Shown in pieces: positions 1 to 11,632 of a DNA stretch of 64,000 nucleotides. The notes below the pieces were generated by a model. It did not search any database. It was not told the DNA's origin and was given only the letters and a program-made list of their open reading frames with translations. This DNA comes from Berberis thunbergii. Lineage: Eukaryota > Streptophyta > Magnoliopsida > Ranunculales > Berberidaceae. Position 1 is the first letter of the stretch, and each line of letters opens with the position of its first letter. The DNA lies in the NCBI GenBank assembly GCA_003290165.1, contig QNQO01000598.1:1-64000 (forward strand), written 5' to 3'. A program made the position numbers and the translations under genes.

Positions 1-530
1 AGTGCAGGCTGAACTACAGACTCAGCATGCTGAGAAGGACAAAAATGAGTTCGGATGGATTGTCCGATGTCAGCGGTTAGAGGCTGACGTTAATTTTAAC
101 GCCAAGAGTGTGTGGACCGCTGAAGAACCTTCTGGCGCAGAATGAGCTAAGTACTGGTAATGATGAGCAAATTGTGGAGTAGTTCAAGATTGACTAGCTA
201 ATGGGAAAACTAGAGCGACTGGAGCAGGAGCTTGCTGAATAAAAAATGCACGAGGAAAAACTTCTCAAGGCCCAATGCACGTTTTAGTTCAATGGAGTAA
301 TGCATGGGAGGCTAGAGCTGTTGCATCTGATAAAGGAAGAGCATCCCAACATGGATCTTTCCTATTATAAAGAAATTGCATATGCAGAGTTTGGAGTGAC
401 CTCCAATTCGTTTGAAGAAGGCGACCCTGATGAGGGCGATCTAGAGGTGGCACGTACAGATGTGTCCTCTGCTTCTTCCCCTGCCCAGTCCGGTTCTATT
501 GTATCCGACTCCCTTCCTGATGAGGGGTGA
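1..530 (+). pseudogene. Antisense ORF (aORF) of Tat-like element copy A, 3' part
   Basis: This is the tail of a plus-strand coding region that lies antisense to the gag-protease of the same element (3330-5612, minus). Residues encoded at about 300-530 (LELLHLIKEEHPNMDL, then an acidic stretch and a stop) align with a region at 20040-20160 in the second copy (LELLALIKEEHPE). This shared peptide between diverged copies shows the frame was once protein-coding. Upstream of 300 the frame holds several stops, so it is decayed. The 5' part of the ORF is outside the window. Extra antisense ORFs between pol and the 3' LTR are known in Tat-lineage Ty3/gypsy elements; their function is not established. 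Confidence 0.5.
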
Positions 531-829
531 ACTTTGTACTTTCTTTTTGGCTTGCAAATGAATAATACTTTGCACATGCTTGTTTATACCTTTGCTTTAT
601 TGCTAGCTTTTACCTGTTTTGTCTTATTTCGACATTAATTGTCAGACAAGAGGCTTTGCGAGGCTAGGAAGCTTTATGATTGATTTGCTGGTGAAATTTT
701 TGACTCCTTGTGTTGCCATAGTTCGTGCAATTTTGGTTAGAATCTTCTTAGAGATCGAAGAGTGTAATTCACCCTTTGTTTGGTGGCTTGGCTGTATGTT
801 GAACCAATTGTTGTTGCTGTTATAAGCGA
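531..829. other. Spacer between aORF and tandem repeats, copy A
   Basis: No convincing coding sequence is visible here. The position matches 20331-20700 in the second copy, between the end of the antisense ORF and the repeat array. Confidence 0.35.
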
Positions 830-1910
830 ATTAGTCAGACTGAGGTCCCACCGCATGCACCATCGTAGATGATTGGACAATAGTCCTCACGAGTCATCTA
901 GGTCGAGCTTCCAGAGCTCTGACTAGACTTTTGCCTCGTCTTTACCAGTTATTCATAGTATAGGGTTAGTTGGACCGGAGGTTGTTATCACCAGTTATAA
1001 CTGACTAAACCAGGGTCAGGTTTTTGCAATCATGGTATTCCCTGGCAAGTCATATTGATCACATGTCAAGGGCACTGACTAGACTCCCACTTTCCAACCC
1101 ATTTTGATCCATTTTTTGTGGACTAGGAATTGGAGCGAGCCCAAAGTTATCATCGTCAGTTGGTCTGACTAAACTCTGGCTGTGTTCGGTGATCATTGTC
1201 TGTAATTGGCCAATGATCCCTGGCGTGCCTTCTTCACCAGGCTACATGAACACTAACTAAGCTCCCACTTTCTAAGTCGTCGTCGCCCATTCTATTCGGA
1301 CTAGGCTTCGAGCAAACCAAAGCCACCATCATCAGCGGCCACTGACTAAGCTTTGGTTGGGATTCGACAATCATTGTTTGCGTACGAGTAGTGACCCCTG
1401 GCAAGCCATCTTAATCATAAATTGAGAGTGCTAACTAGACTTCCACGTTCTAAGCCTTCGGAATCTGTTATTGGCAGACTAGGCTTCGAGCATACTAGAA
1501 GTCATCAATCAATCGGTCGACGCCGAACAACTTTGGTCAGGTTTGATCACTATAGCCCATGTTTGGACAATGATCCCTAGCAAGTCGTCTCAATTAGGCA
1601 TCAAAGCGCTGACTAAGCTGTCCACTTTCTAAACTGTTGACACCCGTTTAGTTTAACAGACTGGGCGTTAGAGCGTACCTGAAGCTATCATCATAGGTCG
1701 AAACCGACTAAGCTTTGGTTAGGCTCGACAACCATTATCTATAGTTGGACAATGGTCCCTGAAAGCAGCGGTCAGGTATTAAAAACATTGACTAAGCTAC
1801 CACTTTCTAACCATCGTTGTCTAATTTTGTGAACTAGGTCTTAGAGTGGACCAAAAGCTATTGTAATCAGTCAGAACTGACTAAGCTTTGGTCAGAATAA
1901 GATTTTAGAT
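830..1910. repeat. Degenerate tandem repeats (about 178-bp monomer) in Tat-like copy A
   Basis: A recurring block reads 'gactaagct', then 'cccactttctaa', then 'catcatcagt'. The 'ccactttc' landmark falls near 1087, 1265, 1440, 1620 and 1800, giving about five monomers of roughly 178 bp that are clearly diverged. The array lies between the antisense ORF and the spacer leading to gag-protease, which is the 3' untranslated side of the minus-strand element. Satellite-like tandem repeats in this position are a known feature of Tat/Ogre elements. Confidence 0.7.
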
Positions 1911-3300
1911 GTGTAAGTCTGACTTGGGTGTCCTGACTTACTTAGTTCGCCCGGCGGTCTGATTCCAGATTCGGATCGATTGATCAGACTAATAATAAAT
2001 TGACCGAATTTAATGAACATCGACAAAATAATAATAGAGCTGATGTCTTGAATTTAATAAAAATATTTTTAAATCGTGCCCTTATTCGATGGGCTCTATG
2101 TTGCCTCTGTTGTTTGCCTCTTTGCCATGTGTTAGGTCAGATTTGGCAGGGCATAAGCTGGCCCATTAGTGGAGGGGCCTAATTAAAAAAATCTTTGTAG
2201 ATCAGCATGCCAGGGATACGGTGAATATTGCGAGACGGTTAAGTATCGATTACTCCCCAATTAATAGGGCTACTTGCAGGGCCATTAATTTGAAGTATGG
2301 GATTCGTGCAGTCGTAATAGAACCGTCATTTTCCAATTTCCCGTACAGCAATTTAATGCTGAAGTATCTATTCGCTGATGTTGCTTCATAAACCATTACG
2401 CCTATATATAGGTTGTCCATTCTGCATTCAAGCACTGTAATGAGAATAGTATAGCATGTTAATCAAATGCATCTTATCAGAAAGTATGTTTTGGGTTTTC
2501 CAAAGGCTGGAAAAAGATTTCCTTCACTGGAGTCTTCGAATGTTCTGACATTTGTGCAGATGAGTCTTATAAGACTTACTATTATGCGATGCCACCTGAT
2601 CTGGGTGAACACTTGATTGATCCCATGAGATCTTGTAAAATCTTCTTACATTTCAAAGAAGAAGTACAGACTCTTCCTCAGGGGGACAACTTTGTCTTCA
2701 ATTTTTTGTGGCTCCCGAGTTTCCATTTTCCACTGTTGTTGAGTGATAATACTGCAGTTAGTTTGTGGCGGTTGTATCTGCTGGGCTTCACATGTGATGC
2801 CACAGCCGGAAGGTAGGTTGGTGAAACATAGTTCTGATGAATGTGACCTTGTTTCCAGGGACGTTTAACTCGGTTGTATCCCTGACACTTCCGTCTTGAG
2901 GGTCATCCTCCATTCCTTCCTCCATTTTAGTTCTTTTTGCTACTTTCAAATCATCCTGCGAGGTGGTTCGATGGAACAATGAATTGAGTGCGCTCTTTCA
3001 TCTTCTTTTTCGGACACTTTACTTTCACCGCCTTTTCTTCTAGAGGTAGATTGGCAAAGTGGAAGTTTTACGTTTGTTTCAGCAGATAAATACTTCCGTC
3101 GGACTTAGATACTTGTACTGTATAAACTGATGTACTAGTTTGATTGACAAACTTTGTAATAAACTCTCATTGGAATCAATAAAATTTGCATTATTTTTGG
3201 AATGTGTCTGGTACGAACAATTCTTCTAAACTGAAATGAAAAACAAAAACCAAAAAAACAAAATCATTGTAACAAAATAATTTAAACTTTGATCGAGGAC
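1911..3300. other. Non-coding spacer of Tat-like element, copy A
   Basis: No ORF with recognisable homology was seen. Segments at 2480-2700 align with 22280-22490 in the second copy, sharing for example 'ggagtcttcgaatgttctga' and 'tttcaaagaagaagta'. The block is therefore a conserved part of the element and sits where reverse transcriptase and integrase would be expected. Around 3150-3190 a plus-strand polyadenylation-like tract ('aataaa') is visible, with a diverged counterpart near 23040. Confidence 0.5.
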
Positions 3301-3329
3301 TAAACTAATCTAGCCCTGAAGGATGCTCA

Positions 3330-5612
3330 TATGGATCTGGCTCGGATTGCATAGTCCCTTTAGCAAAGTGTCTTGTTTTTCCAAAGCTAGCAAAGTTACT
3401 GAATAATTGATTTCGTGGTGGGGGCAATTCCTTGTTGATTAACAGCTCTTGGAGTAGGCACACATTTGTTGAAGTTCGTTACTTAGCTTTTTATTAGTCG
3501 GGATTGTGTTTCTAGCTCTGAATTCGGGTTCTTCGCATAGCTGCACCTAGGTTATCGAGGCTCATTCGCCCTCATAGAGTGATTCTCCTCTTCTATCTAG
3601 GCCTGCTGCTTGACATGTTGGTTCTGTGGGCCCGAGCTGCAATTGGCAACAATTCAGTTATTTCAGGGTTGGATAATAGCAATCTCTAGCTGCAGGTTGA
3701 TCTCCTCGGATAGTTCCTTGGGCCTAGTTGGTTGTATCTTTTATGCATTGGTGTAGGGTGTAAACCACTGCCTCCATATGATGAAGCCACGACCTTCCTA
3801 GAATAATGTTATAGGTGGACGGAGCGTCAACCACCATAAATTCTTGGACAAGGTACTTCTGCAATTATGGCTTTCTTGCCTCCACCATTAGATTGATCTA
3901 CTCGGTAGGGAAACACTTCTCTCCGCTGAATCCGACCATGGGATGATTGGCGGGGGTCAAGTTTTTATCCTGCAGCTGCATGTTGCGGAATGCGCTAAGA
4001 AACATGACATTGAGTGAGCTTCCTGTATCCACTAAGGCCTCTTGATTTCCCACTTAGCGATGAGAAGAGAGATGACTATGGCGTCATTGTAAGGAGAATG
4101 TACCTCCTGGAGATCCATTTCTACAATTGTCAGTGGTGGGATCGGATTGTGAACTTCTGCATACTGCACCTGTCGGTCCTCACACTGAGATGGTGTCCAC
4201 ATCTAGGTCAATGTCCTTTTGTGGGACATGTTAGATTGCTCCTGTTCGGAACTGACCCCGTGGAGAACATAAATGATGCCAGGAGCTTCTTTTTCAATCT
4301 CCTTGACAACGTTTGCTTTTTCCCTTGCTCGACTTTGCCTCTTGTCCGAGCCTAGGAACTCCTTGAGCTTGCCTTTCCTGATCCAATACTCGACTTCTCC
4401 TCTGAGGTTTCTGCAATCCTCAGTATCGTGTCTGCCTTATTTGTGGTAGCATCAATATTTGGTTGTTATCGCACCGAGCGGGGTCTCCTCGCTGCTTAGG
4501 CGACCATTTCAGCACTTATCAATCCTTGATGGAATCAAGAATGTCGGACAGATTGGTGTTGAGAGGGGTGACTGATCAGGACCCGACATAATTCAAGGCC
4601 TTGTTCTGACTCGTGCAGCCCGAATCAGTCTTGCTGTCTGTGAGCTTCCTCTTGTTCCCATCATCGTTCTCTTTCTTCTTCCTCTCTTTTTTGTCCCTGA
4701 GGACGGAGGGTTTCGTTTCTTATTCTGCTTCCCTTTTGGCAACCAACATCTCGTATAGAGTGATATATATTTGACCATCCCTAAGCAAGTCTGTCATATT
4801 GGTTGGAGGAGTCCAGAGTAAGGAATTCGTAGAGATGGCGGTGTTGTCACTACCACCATCGATGAGGGTCAACTTATTGTTGAAACGAGTAACGTACTCC
4901 ATCAACGTCTCGTTCTATTTTTGCTTTAGAGTCAGCAGATAATGTAAGCCCTTCCTGAGTTGTTGGCTACCCACGAAGCGTGTAAGGAACGCCATCGCTG
5001 ATGTCTGAAACAAATCGATAGATTTCGAAGGGAGACTGTGACCCAGTGATGACGTTTTCAAGTTGGCAGGGAATGATCGACACATTATCGCATCAGACCC
5101 TTCCTTGAGTGCCATAACATGTTGGAAGTGGTGCAAGTGATCTGATGGATCTTCTGTCCCGTCGTAAAACTCCAGTTTTGGTGGTGTGTATTTCTTCTAC
5201 AGCGGTTCATCCATGATATAATCCATGAACAAAGGGACCGTGAAATTAAAACAACACGTTTGGGTTTGTGGTCCCGTTCTGAATGGGGTTGTGCGAGATG
5301 TGTATATCGACTCTAGATGTTGGGTCTCTGTTAATTGTTCCTCCACCTCTAGTCCATTGAGAAGTTGTTGGGGCAGCACTACTTACTTGAACGTGTTCTC
5401 TGGGGCTCACTGGGGATTGGTCTCTTCGCTGCTCGCGGTGTCCTTCCACATGTGGAAGGTTCCGCTGTTTGAGCGCCTCTAGCGCTTCTTCGATTTGCTG
5501 CATCTGGGTTGACAATAGATCCACCCTTGGGTCCGCCGTGTTGCCACCGGCGTGGGGTCAGAGAGGGTTCTTCTCGTGGTGGTGGCGCCGAAACTGGTAG
5601 CACTTTGCTCAT
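3330..5612 (-). pseudogene. Ty3/gypsy gag-protease polyprotein, Tat-like, copy A (broken)
   Basis: Read right to left it encodes a gag core (5136-4780, including NETLMEYVTRFNNKLTLIDG), a basic region rich in K/R/E (4780-4600) and a zinc knuckle of the C-X2-H-X4-H-X4-C type near 4440. An aspartic protease follows near 4020 with the active-site motif LVDTGSS intact, then GRSWLHHMEAV near 3790. Several stops and single-base shifts interrupt it, for example in the codons just before LVDTG. Reverse transcriptase, RNase H and integrase are absent; the coding similarity ends about 3330 and non-coding spacer follows. Gag would form the particle and the protease would process it. The copy is dead as a protein but the family assignment to a Tat-like lineage is well supported. 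Confidence 0.8.
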
Positions 5613-5725
5613 TCGAGATTCGAAGGTTCCACAGCATCTGCATTGTTGCGAGACCTTGTTGTCATTATCTTTCTGGTGCTCTAGGAAAGGTGGTACTACT
5701 GCTTCTTCCGAGGAACTTTGTCGTT

Positions 5726-5744
5726 CCCCACGGACGGCGTCAAA
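5726..5744 (-). promoter_or_regulatory. Primer binding site of Tat-like copy A
   Basis: On the minus strand, directly after the LTR end, the sequence reads TTTGACGCCGTCCGTGGGG. It resembles the TTTGGCGCCGTCTGTGGG-type primer site common in plant Ty3/gypsy elements, related to the tRNA-Asp 3' end. Position and similarity support it; the tRNA identity is inferred. Confidence 0.55.
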
Positions 5745-5745
5745 T

Positions 5746-6447
5746 TGATGTAGTTGATTCCTGCTTTCCTTTCTCGCTGCTTACCTAGACCTACACAGGT
5801 AGTACATATGAGCCAAGGGCCACCGTGTAGTGGTCGGTGACACTCCAATGCTTAAATTAGATAAGGCTTATGAGAGACTTAAAGCTGTAAATTGGGTTTC
5901 TGTGGCATACCTTAAGTTCATCGACCTTATCTCACTTTTATAGTGTAGAAGTCCTTGTTTGGCTAGACCTTTGGTGGTGTAGTTTGGGGAAAGAGATATT
6001 GCAAGAAATTCTTTCATGTTTGGGAGTTGTTCATGTAGGATAGTTTCCCTACACGACTTGTGTTCCTAGATATGCGTGAGAGGTTTCTCATTCTGAGAGT
6101 TGTCCATGCAAGGAAGTTTCCTTGCCCGACTTATACTCTAGTATTTGTTTCGAAATCAAAACCGATTTACTGCTGGCCTACCTGTCTTGGATCGATCCTC
6201 CAGATATTTGCTTTATCAGGGCTTACTCTTGCCTTATCAGGGCTTACGTGTATTGGGCTTGACCGTGTGACGTGCGAGCTTAATGGCACATTGCAATTCG
6301 GGTCCAACATTCTGGAATCTGCCAATAGTGAGTTTAATGTTGTCTGGGCCTCGCTGGATTGAGCATGCAATCAGGTCTGCTTTGTTTTGTTGACGAGATT
6401 ATCATGACACATATACGTTGTTGATCAAAGGACGGTTTGATGTATCA
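5746..6447 (-). repeat. 5' LTR of Tat-like element copy A
   Basis: This 702-bp block starts TG and ends CA on the plus strand and aligns along its length with 16870-17553. Shared stretches include 'tgatgtagttgatt' against 'tgatgcagtcgatt' at the left end, 'cactccaatgc' and 'atcatgacac' inside, and 'tgtatca' at the right end. It abuts a primer binding site and then gag, so it is the upstream LTR of a minus-strand element. The partner LTR of this copy is left of the window. Confidence 0.75.
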
Positions 6448-6886
6448 GCAAAGATGTATCATTTTACACCACATTATGTTAAAGCAATGTAACCTTAATA
6501 TTCTGACTTCAACCTTAAACACGAAGCAACCAACATTCATTTTGTACACAACGATTTAATTGTAGCTAGCTTTGTCATATTAATTAGATTACATAGTACT
6601 AGTTCCTAACTTTTAAAATAATTATTTATATGGAAACAATTTGGACCTTTCCTGTGGTACTTGTTATTCTTAAAAACCTCTTGTTGGGGAAGGAGGTGAG
6701 TGCAGGATGGGAGGGGAAAACATTATTCTTGATCTTTGAATATAATACCGATGGGTTCTCTGGGTGAGCCTAATAGTTTTAATAGAATAGGTTCTGGGGA
6801 TGATAAGCAGTAATAATAGGCATAAGATTTCTGGAATGTGTAACAAAAACACTTTTTCCTACATTTTGGAGCAACGGTTACATATG
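6448..6886. other. Intergenic DNA, nothing recognised
   Basis: AT-rich sequence between the LTR of copy A and a foldback MITE. No coding or repeat signature was seen. Confidence 0.4.
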
Positions 6887-7069
6887 TGAATATTCGGTGA
6901 TTCTAAATGGCGAGGAAACGTGAGAGGAAATGAGCGAGGGAGGGGAGTGTGATCCTCCATCCCTCTCGAGATGTGCACCCGTGTGAATCTCGAGGGGCAT
7001 GGGGTCAAACCCCCCTCCCTAGCTGTTTCCTCGCTCGTTTCCTCACCGCCTAGAACGACTCGTGAATAT
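6887..7069. mobile_element. Small foldback MITE (about 185 bp)
   Basis: The two halves are imperfect inverted repeats. The left arm (gaatattc, ttctaaatggcgaggaaac, gagggagggg, ctcgagat) is mirrored by the right arm ending tttcctcaccgcctagaa and gaatatt. The hairpin loop lies near 6972-6992. It is more GC-rich than its surroundings. The superfamily is not clear because I could not define a target duplication. Confidence 0.55.
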
Positions 7070-7343
7070 TATATCATTGAAAAGATAATTTTAATTTTTA
7101 TATTTTGTTTTTCGGAAATCAAGTCTAAAGGGTCATTTGTATCTAGCTATTCAGCTAGACCAGTTTTGGCTATCAAAATAGAATCCATCTAAGGTTCTAT
7201 CCATTTGATTCTCAAGTTTTCATACATGTCCATTGCTGCTAATGGAATATAAAGAAGAGTAACGATAATCAAATATAAAAATATTTTTTTTTAGAAAACA
7301 AGTCGAAATTAATACAAATAACCAGTAGGCCATCTTCATCAAA

Positions 7344-8431
7344 TCAAACAATTAACAATTCTTGTGGAAGAATAAACCTTGAACGCCTACATTCACGAGG
7401 GACACCCTGTGGAAAACGCTTCAAATCAGCACAATGATTGTAAATCATGTAGTTCTTCTGCACCCATCTCAATCTTTTCCTACCCATTGGGTCGAGCTCT
7501 TGAGTCTCCCATTTGTTATCTGAAAATGAATTAGCCCCAGAACCTGAAGAAAAGCTCTTGAAGTTGCGATAGTAGGCAGTGAAGGGTGCTCTGGACCAAT
7601 CTGTTTTCACAAGCCCACCCCTTGTGGCCCAATAATCGGCGTTCCAAAGGCTAGAATAAATTCTCATGGGTTGGCTGGCTCTTAGGATAGGGAACACCTA
7701 ATGATTTTGATAATAGGAATGCTATCCACCAAGGATCTGCAGACAGCATATAACAGAGGAGAAAAAACATGGATCAGTGTTGATTATACAAATCGTGCCC
7801 ATTAAAAGACTATATACATGGTGAAAACATTGCATACATTATGTTTCTTGGATTCCAGATGATGGAATAGGTGTGGAAGTTTTTGGTTGGGTTGAACCAA
7901 AGATGGCATTGTTGTTCTCTGTTACCCTTGCCTTGGCTGAACACATTAGTATGAAGTGTGTAGGGGTCTCCAGTCAGGTTCCCCAAGAACTCGAAGTCTA
8001 TCTCATCATGTGTTGGTCCTTGAGAGGATAACTGCGTGAACAAAAAATAAAATTGAAAAACCATCAGTATAATGAACTATAAACTTGCCTAACATATACC
8101 TACACTATTATGCAATGTTTTAAGTAGAATGAATGAATGAATGACACAATAACATACATAGTAAGCGGTGACAGTGCCAGCTGAGTTGCCAGACACAAGC
8201 TTCAGCTGCATATCAATCCTTCCAAAAAGATATTCTCTCTTGGACTTGAACCCTGACCCAGACGCCTTGTCCAGTGACAGGGTGAGTATTTGGCCTCCGT
8301 TTAGTATCTTGGCACGATGATCACCCCAAGTGAGATCAAAGTCTTGATAGAAATTAGCAGGGACGCAAGTAGTGCAACTATCAGTAGTATAGAAAACAAC
8401 AAGAATACTGAAAAATCAGAATTTGTGACAT
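7344..8431 (-). pseudogene. Xyloglucan endotransglucosylase/hydrolase (XTH), copy 1, frameshifted
   Basis: XTH enzymes (glycoside hydrolase family 16) cut and rejoin xyloglucan in the cell wall. Three exons are visible: about 8431-8159 (through [12 protein letters not shown] and [20 protein letters not shown]), 8031-7838 (with the catalytic motif [11 protein letters not shown] intact, followed by an NLT glycosylation site) and 7736-7344 (XET C-terminal domain, [18 protein letters not shown] to [17 protein letters not shown]). Introns have GT-AG borders. The copy is broken in two places. In exon 1 no in-frame ATG opens the signal peptide; the nearest ATG (8431) is one base out of frame. In exon 3, compared with copy 2, a 14-bp loss and a 4-bp gain before MRIYSSLW put the C-terminal domain out of frame behind a stop. 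It is head-to-head with copy 2 at 11633. Confidence 0.85.
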
Positions 8432-8485
8432 ATTGATGGACTTGTATAGAATGATGCTTGTGAGGAAGGATCACCCAATTGTTAC

Positions 8486-8493
8486 TTATATAT
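8486..8493 (-). promoter_or_regulatory. TATA-like element upstream of XTH copy 1
   Basis: TATATATA about 55 bp upstream of the first ATG of XTH copy 1. Its position suits a core promoter, but the gene is broken, so it is probably relict. Confidence 0.35.
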
Positions 8494-10963
8494 AGGGAGA
8501 AGAAGGTGATATGGATGAATGGTGGGATGGAAGGATAAACGTGATCAGTACTGACCAAGGAAGCTACTTGTGTGCAGCTGTCATGTATGGTCTTTTAGCT
8601 AATTCAAAGCAGATCAGCTGATGAGTTTGTTATTTCATTTGTAATTTATGCAGACGGTTGGGATGGTGCCATGGGGTAGGGCTTTATATTTTTCCTAATT
8701 TCCTTCCATTTGTTTTCTTTGTTTTATATATAATTAGAATTAAAGAAAAATAAGTTTTTAATCCATGGAAACATGTCATCATCCACCCAATAGTTGGTCG
8801 TCCTTTACCAAAACCATGGACCATGTATTTTTCCAAGAAAGAAATGGTTAGGCATATATAATGTCTTTGCAATTCCATTTACTTAATAATTATACCAAGT
8901 CCAAAACAAGTAGCGAAATCCCATTGAACTACCATTACCATGGTTTACTCTTTGGCCAACATTTTTCTTCATTTCAACCTTGTAACTCATCTAATTTAAG
9001 CTTGTAATCCGTGCAAAATAGACATCAGGTTGAGGTCTAATAACTTAACCGAACTAAGCAAGCATTAAACATTGGGCTTGACTGTGCTAGGTTTGATTGA
9101 TGGATCAGAATTAATTCACTCAGTTCCAAAACTAATGCTGTAGTACACTTCTTTAATTTCTCACTCTCACACTTTCTAACTCGGCTATTTCTAGCTTGTC
9201 TTCTTAAAAGAATTAGCAAACTATACTGACTGAAGAATTAGATTCCTGAAAAGCAATGATTAGAACCCCTGCCACTGCCAAAGTACTACTTAACCTTGTT
9301 TGTTTAGTTTGTTGCATATCCTCAAATCCATGAATATCTTCTTTCATGTCTTTATATATGGTTCTACGTTCATTCAAAGTATTATTGCTGGTAAGGATAC
9401 TAGCTACTTTAATATATCTTCTTTCTTGGTAATTCATTTACCAATAGGCAATAGTTAGCAGCCGGTTAAATCACATCCCAATAGGCCACATCCTTTCTAT
9501 TTTGGGACCAAATTAACATGGATTGGGTAAAACTTGACACCCTAACAATTAATTAGCATGCATATTTTTCAATCCATCAACTATATATTAGCACCTTTAA
9601 TTATGAATTCTTTTTTTATCAAACTTATATATATGTTATAAAGAGTTAGTGTGTTAGGTTAATTTGAGCTTAAAATCAATGATTTAGACCTCAGTAATGC
9701 ATGTAGGCTTGTAAGTTATAACCAAACAATTAATTAATTGCGGGCTCTCTTTTTCTCCAACTAAAGCAATATATATATAATTCCTATTGCTAGCCTTCCA
9801 GCTTAATTCGCTTTACTTATTATTAGTTAGGACACGAATTTGAGAATAATTGTAGAATCAGATTCCTAGAATCCCCCACCAAATTAAATACTACTAATTA
9901 ACCTTGTTTTGGTAAAGTTTAGCAGTTTGTTGGGTTGGATCAAATCAAAGTTTGGTAGCTTGAAATCCCATGCATGCATGAAACATCTTCTATATCTGTA
10001 TTGCCATGCTATTCAAAAATAGCTAAAATAGCTAGATGGTAGAGATCCTGATGTACCAACTAGCTATATGGTTCATAATATTTCTCGTGAGTGACTGATG
10101 GGGACTGGCAGCTAGAGTTGTACCATGAAGTGCATGCACATATAAAATGAAATTGTGTTTAATTCTCACGGGATGAGTTTCACATTGTAAAAAATAAATA
10201 AATAAAATCCTCCTTTTAAGCACGGATTTGGGATGTTGAACTTGTAAAAGAAAGTTCATGTAGATTAAAAGTAGAAAAAAGGGACTTCCATCGAATGGAA
10301 GCAAAGTTTTGAGGATGCATGTTATTTACACTTGCAAGCAAACACTGCCCATTAACTGAATACAAGGTTCCTTTCTAGTGCTATAGCCAGCGCCTACCAA
10401 AACAATTATGTAGATTTTAGAGAAAGCTATTAATTCCATGTGACAAAGACTAGATATATAAAGCCTTGCCAAGTCTTGAGCGAAACAATTCAGTTCATGG
10501 TGTAAATGAGTAACTGATTAATGGATTGGATATGCCTTCAGTGAGCAACCCGTGTGTGAAGTAAATTAAATTGATTAGTAATAATAGTAGAAGCCAGGAA
10601 GAAAGGGAACATCTATCACTGGATGCATGACAAGTTGAAACTACTTAATAACTAGTATTCTTCTCAAAAGATCCTCTCATTATATATTCTCTCCAATAAG
10701 GTGAGAGGCTTGGACCACTATTATTAAATTCATAATATGCAGGTACCATCTTTTTTTCTTTCTTTGGATAGTCGGTGGCTTCCATGGCATCATCATTTAT
10801 AATTTTCACCTTTTTCTTTCTTTTTTCATATAACTGATGATTCTTCTTATTAATTAGAACAACTAAAATCCAGGTGCTATGTATGTATGTTTCCTTCAAC
10901 CAAAACTAATGAAAAGATGTTCGATCGAAAAGCAGGTCCACTACCGCTGCCATGCCTTGCCTT
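8494..10963. other. Intergenic DNA between the two XTH pseudogenes
   Basis: AT-rich, with no supported gene. It holds the upstream regions of the two divergent XTH copies. I saw no tRNA, coding exon or clear transposon in this stretch. Confidence 0.45.
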
Positions 10964-11272
10964 CACTAGATCATATTGGCATTTTTATAACAACCCCCAA
11001 AACAGTATCACTTTTGAAGTGTAACAATTCACCTAACAATTTTACACATTTTCACAAACAAAATGATACAATAATAGTATCACCATGAAAAGTATGGTTA
11101 TAAAAGTCATACTATTCATGGTGATCCAACTTATTGTATCATTTTTTTTTGTTACTGGTTTTCAATTTTTTAACTAAATTTAGTTTTGATTTGAAATTGT
11201 TTGATGGATTGTAACATCTCAAAAGTGATACTGTTTTGAGAGTTGTTACATAGGTGCCAATTTAATGTAGTG
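10964..11272. mobile_element. CACTA-like foldback MITE (309 bp)
   Basis: The ends are inverted: the left starts cactagatcatattggca and the right, read on the opposite strand, starts cactacattaaattggca. Inversion continues through the whole element (aaaacagtatcactttt near 11003 and 11220, aatgatacaataa near 11060 and 11140) to a central pair around caccatga. Flanks are ctt (left) and ttt (right), a possible 3-bp target duplication with one mismatch. CACTA termini and 3-bp duplication point to that superfamily; the full-length hairpin marks it as a MITE. Confidence 0.65.
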
Positions 11273-11530
11273 TTTCCTTTGCATCATTCACACTAATTAA
11301 TGAATATCTCCAGCTAGCATATAACTAGTGTGCTAGCTGCTGCAAAAGAAGAAGAAGAACTAGGTTATTAAAAGTTGGTGTGCTCACTCACTCGCTCGCG
11401 TCTCGTACCATCCAAATCATTACCTCATATTACTTATTTCATTGTCTCACTTGACTTTGATCTTCTCCTATTAATGTTATCATTCATCGGGTATCTTAAT
11501 TGAAACCCCCTTCCCCTTGCTCTCCTCTTT

Positions 11531-11538
11531 TATAAATA
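11531..11538 (+). promoter_or_regulatory. TATA box of XTH copy 2
   Basis: TATAAATA lies 95 bp upstream of the ATG at 11633, in a pyrimidine-rich leader. The MITE at 10964-11272 ends about 260 bp upstream of it. Confidence 0.45.
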
Positions 11539-11632
11539 ACCAATTTCTATCTCGCAACTCATCATTCATCCCTAGCTATCACTCAGTCTCCCAATCACAC
11601 TTCTATTTCTATCCATCCCCTAAACCCATCAA

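Noticed and set aside
7344..8431. A working XTH gene
   Set aside because: Catalytic motif is intact, but exon 1 lacks an in-frame start and exon 3 is out of frame; no alternative acceptor recovers the FLVD..IPIR segment.
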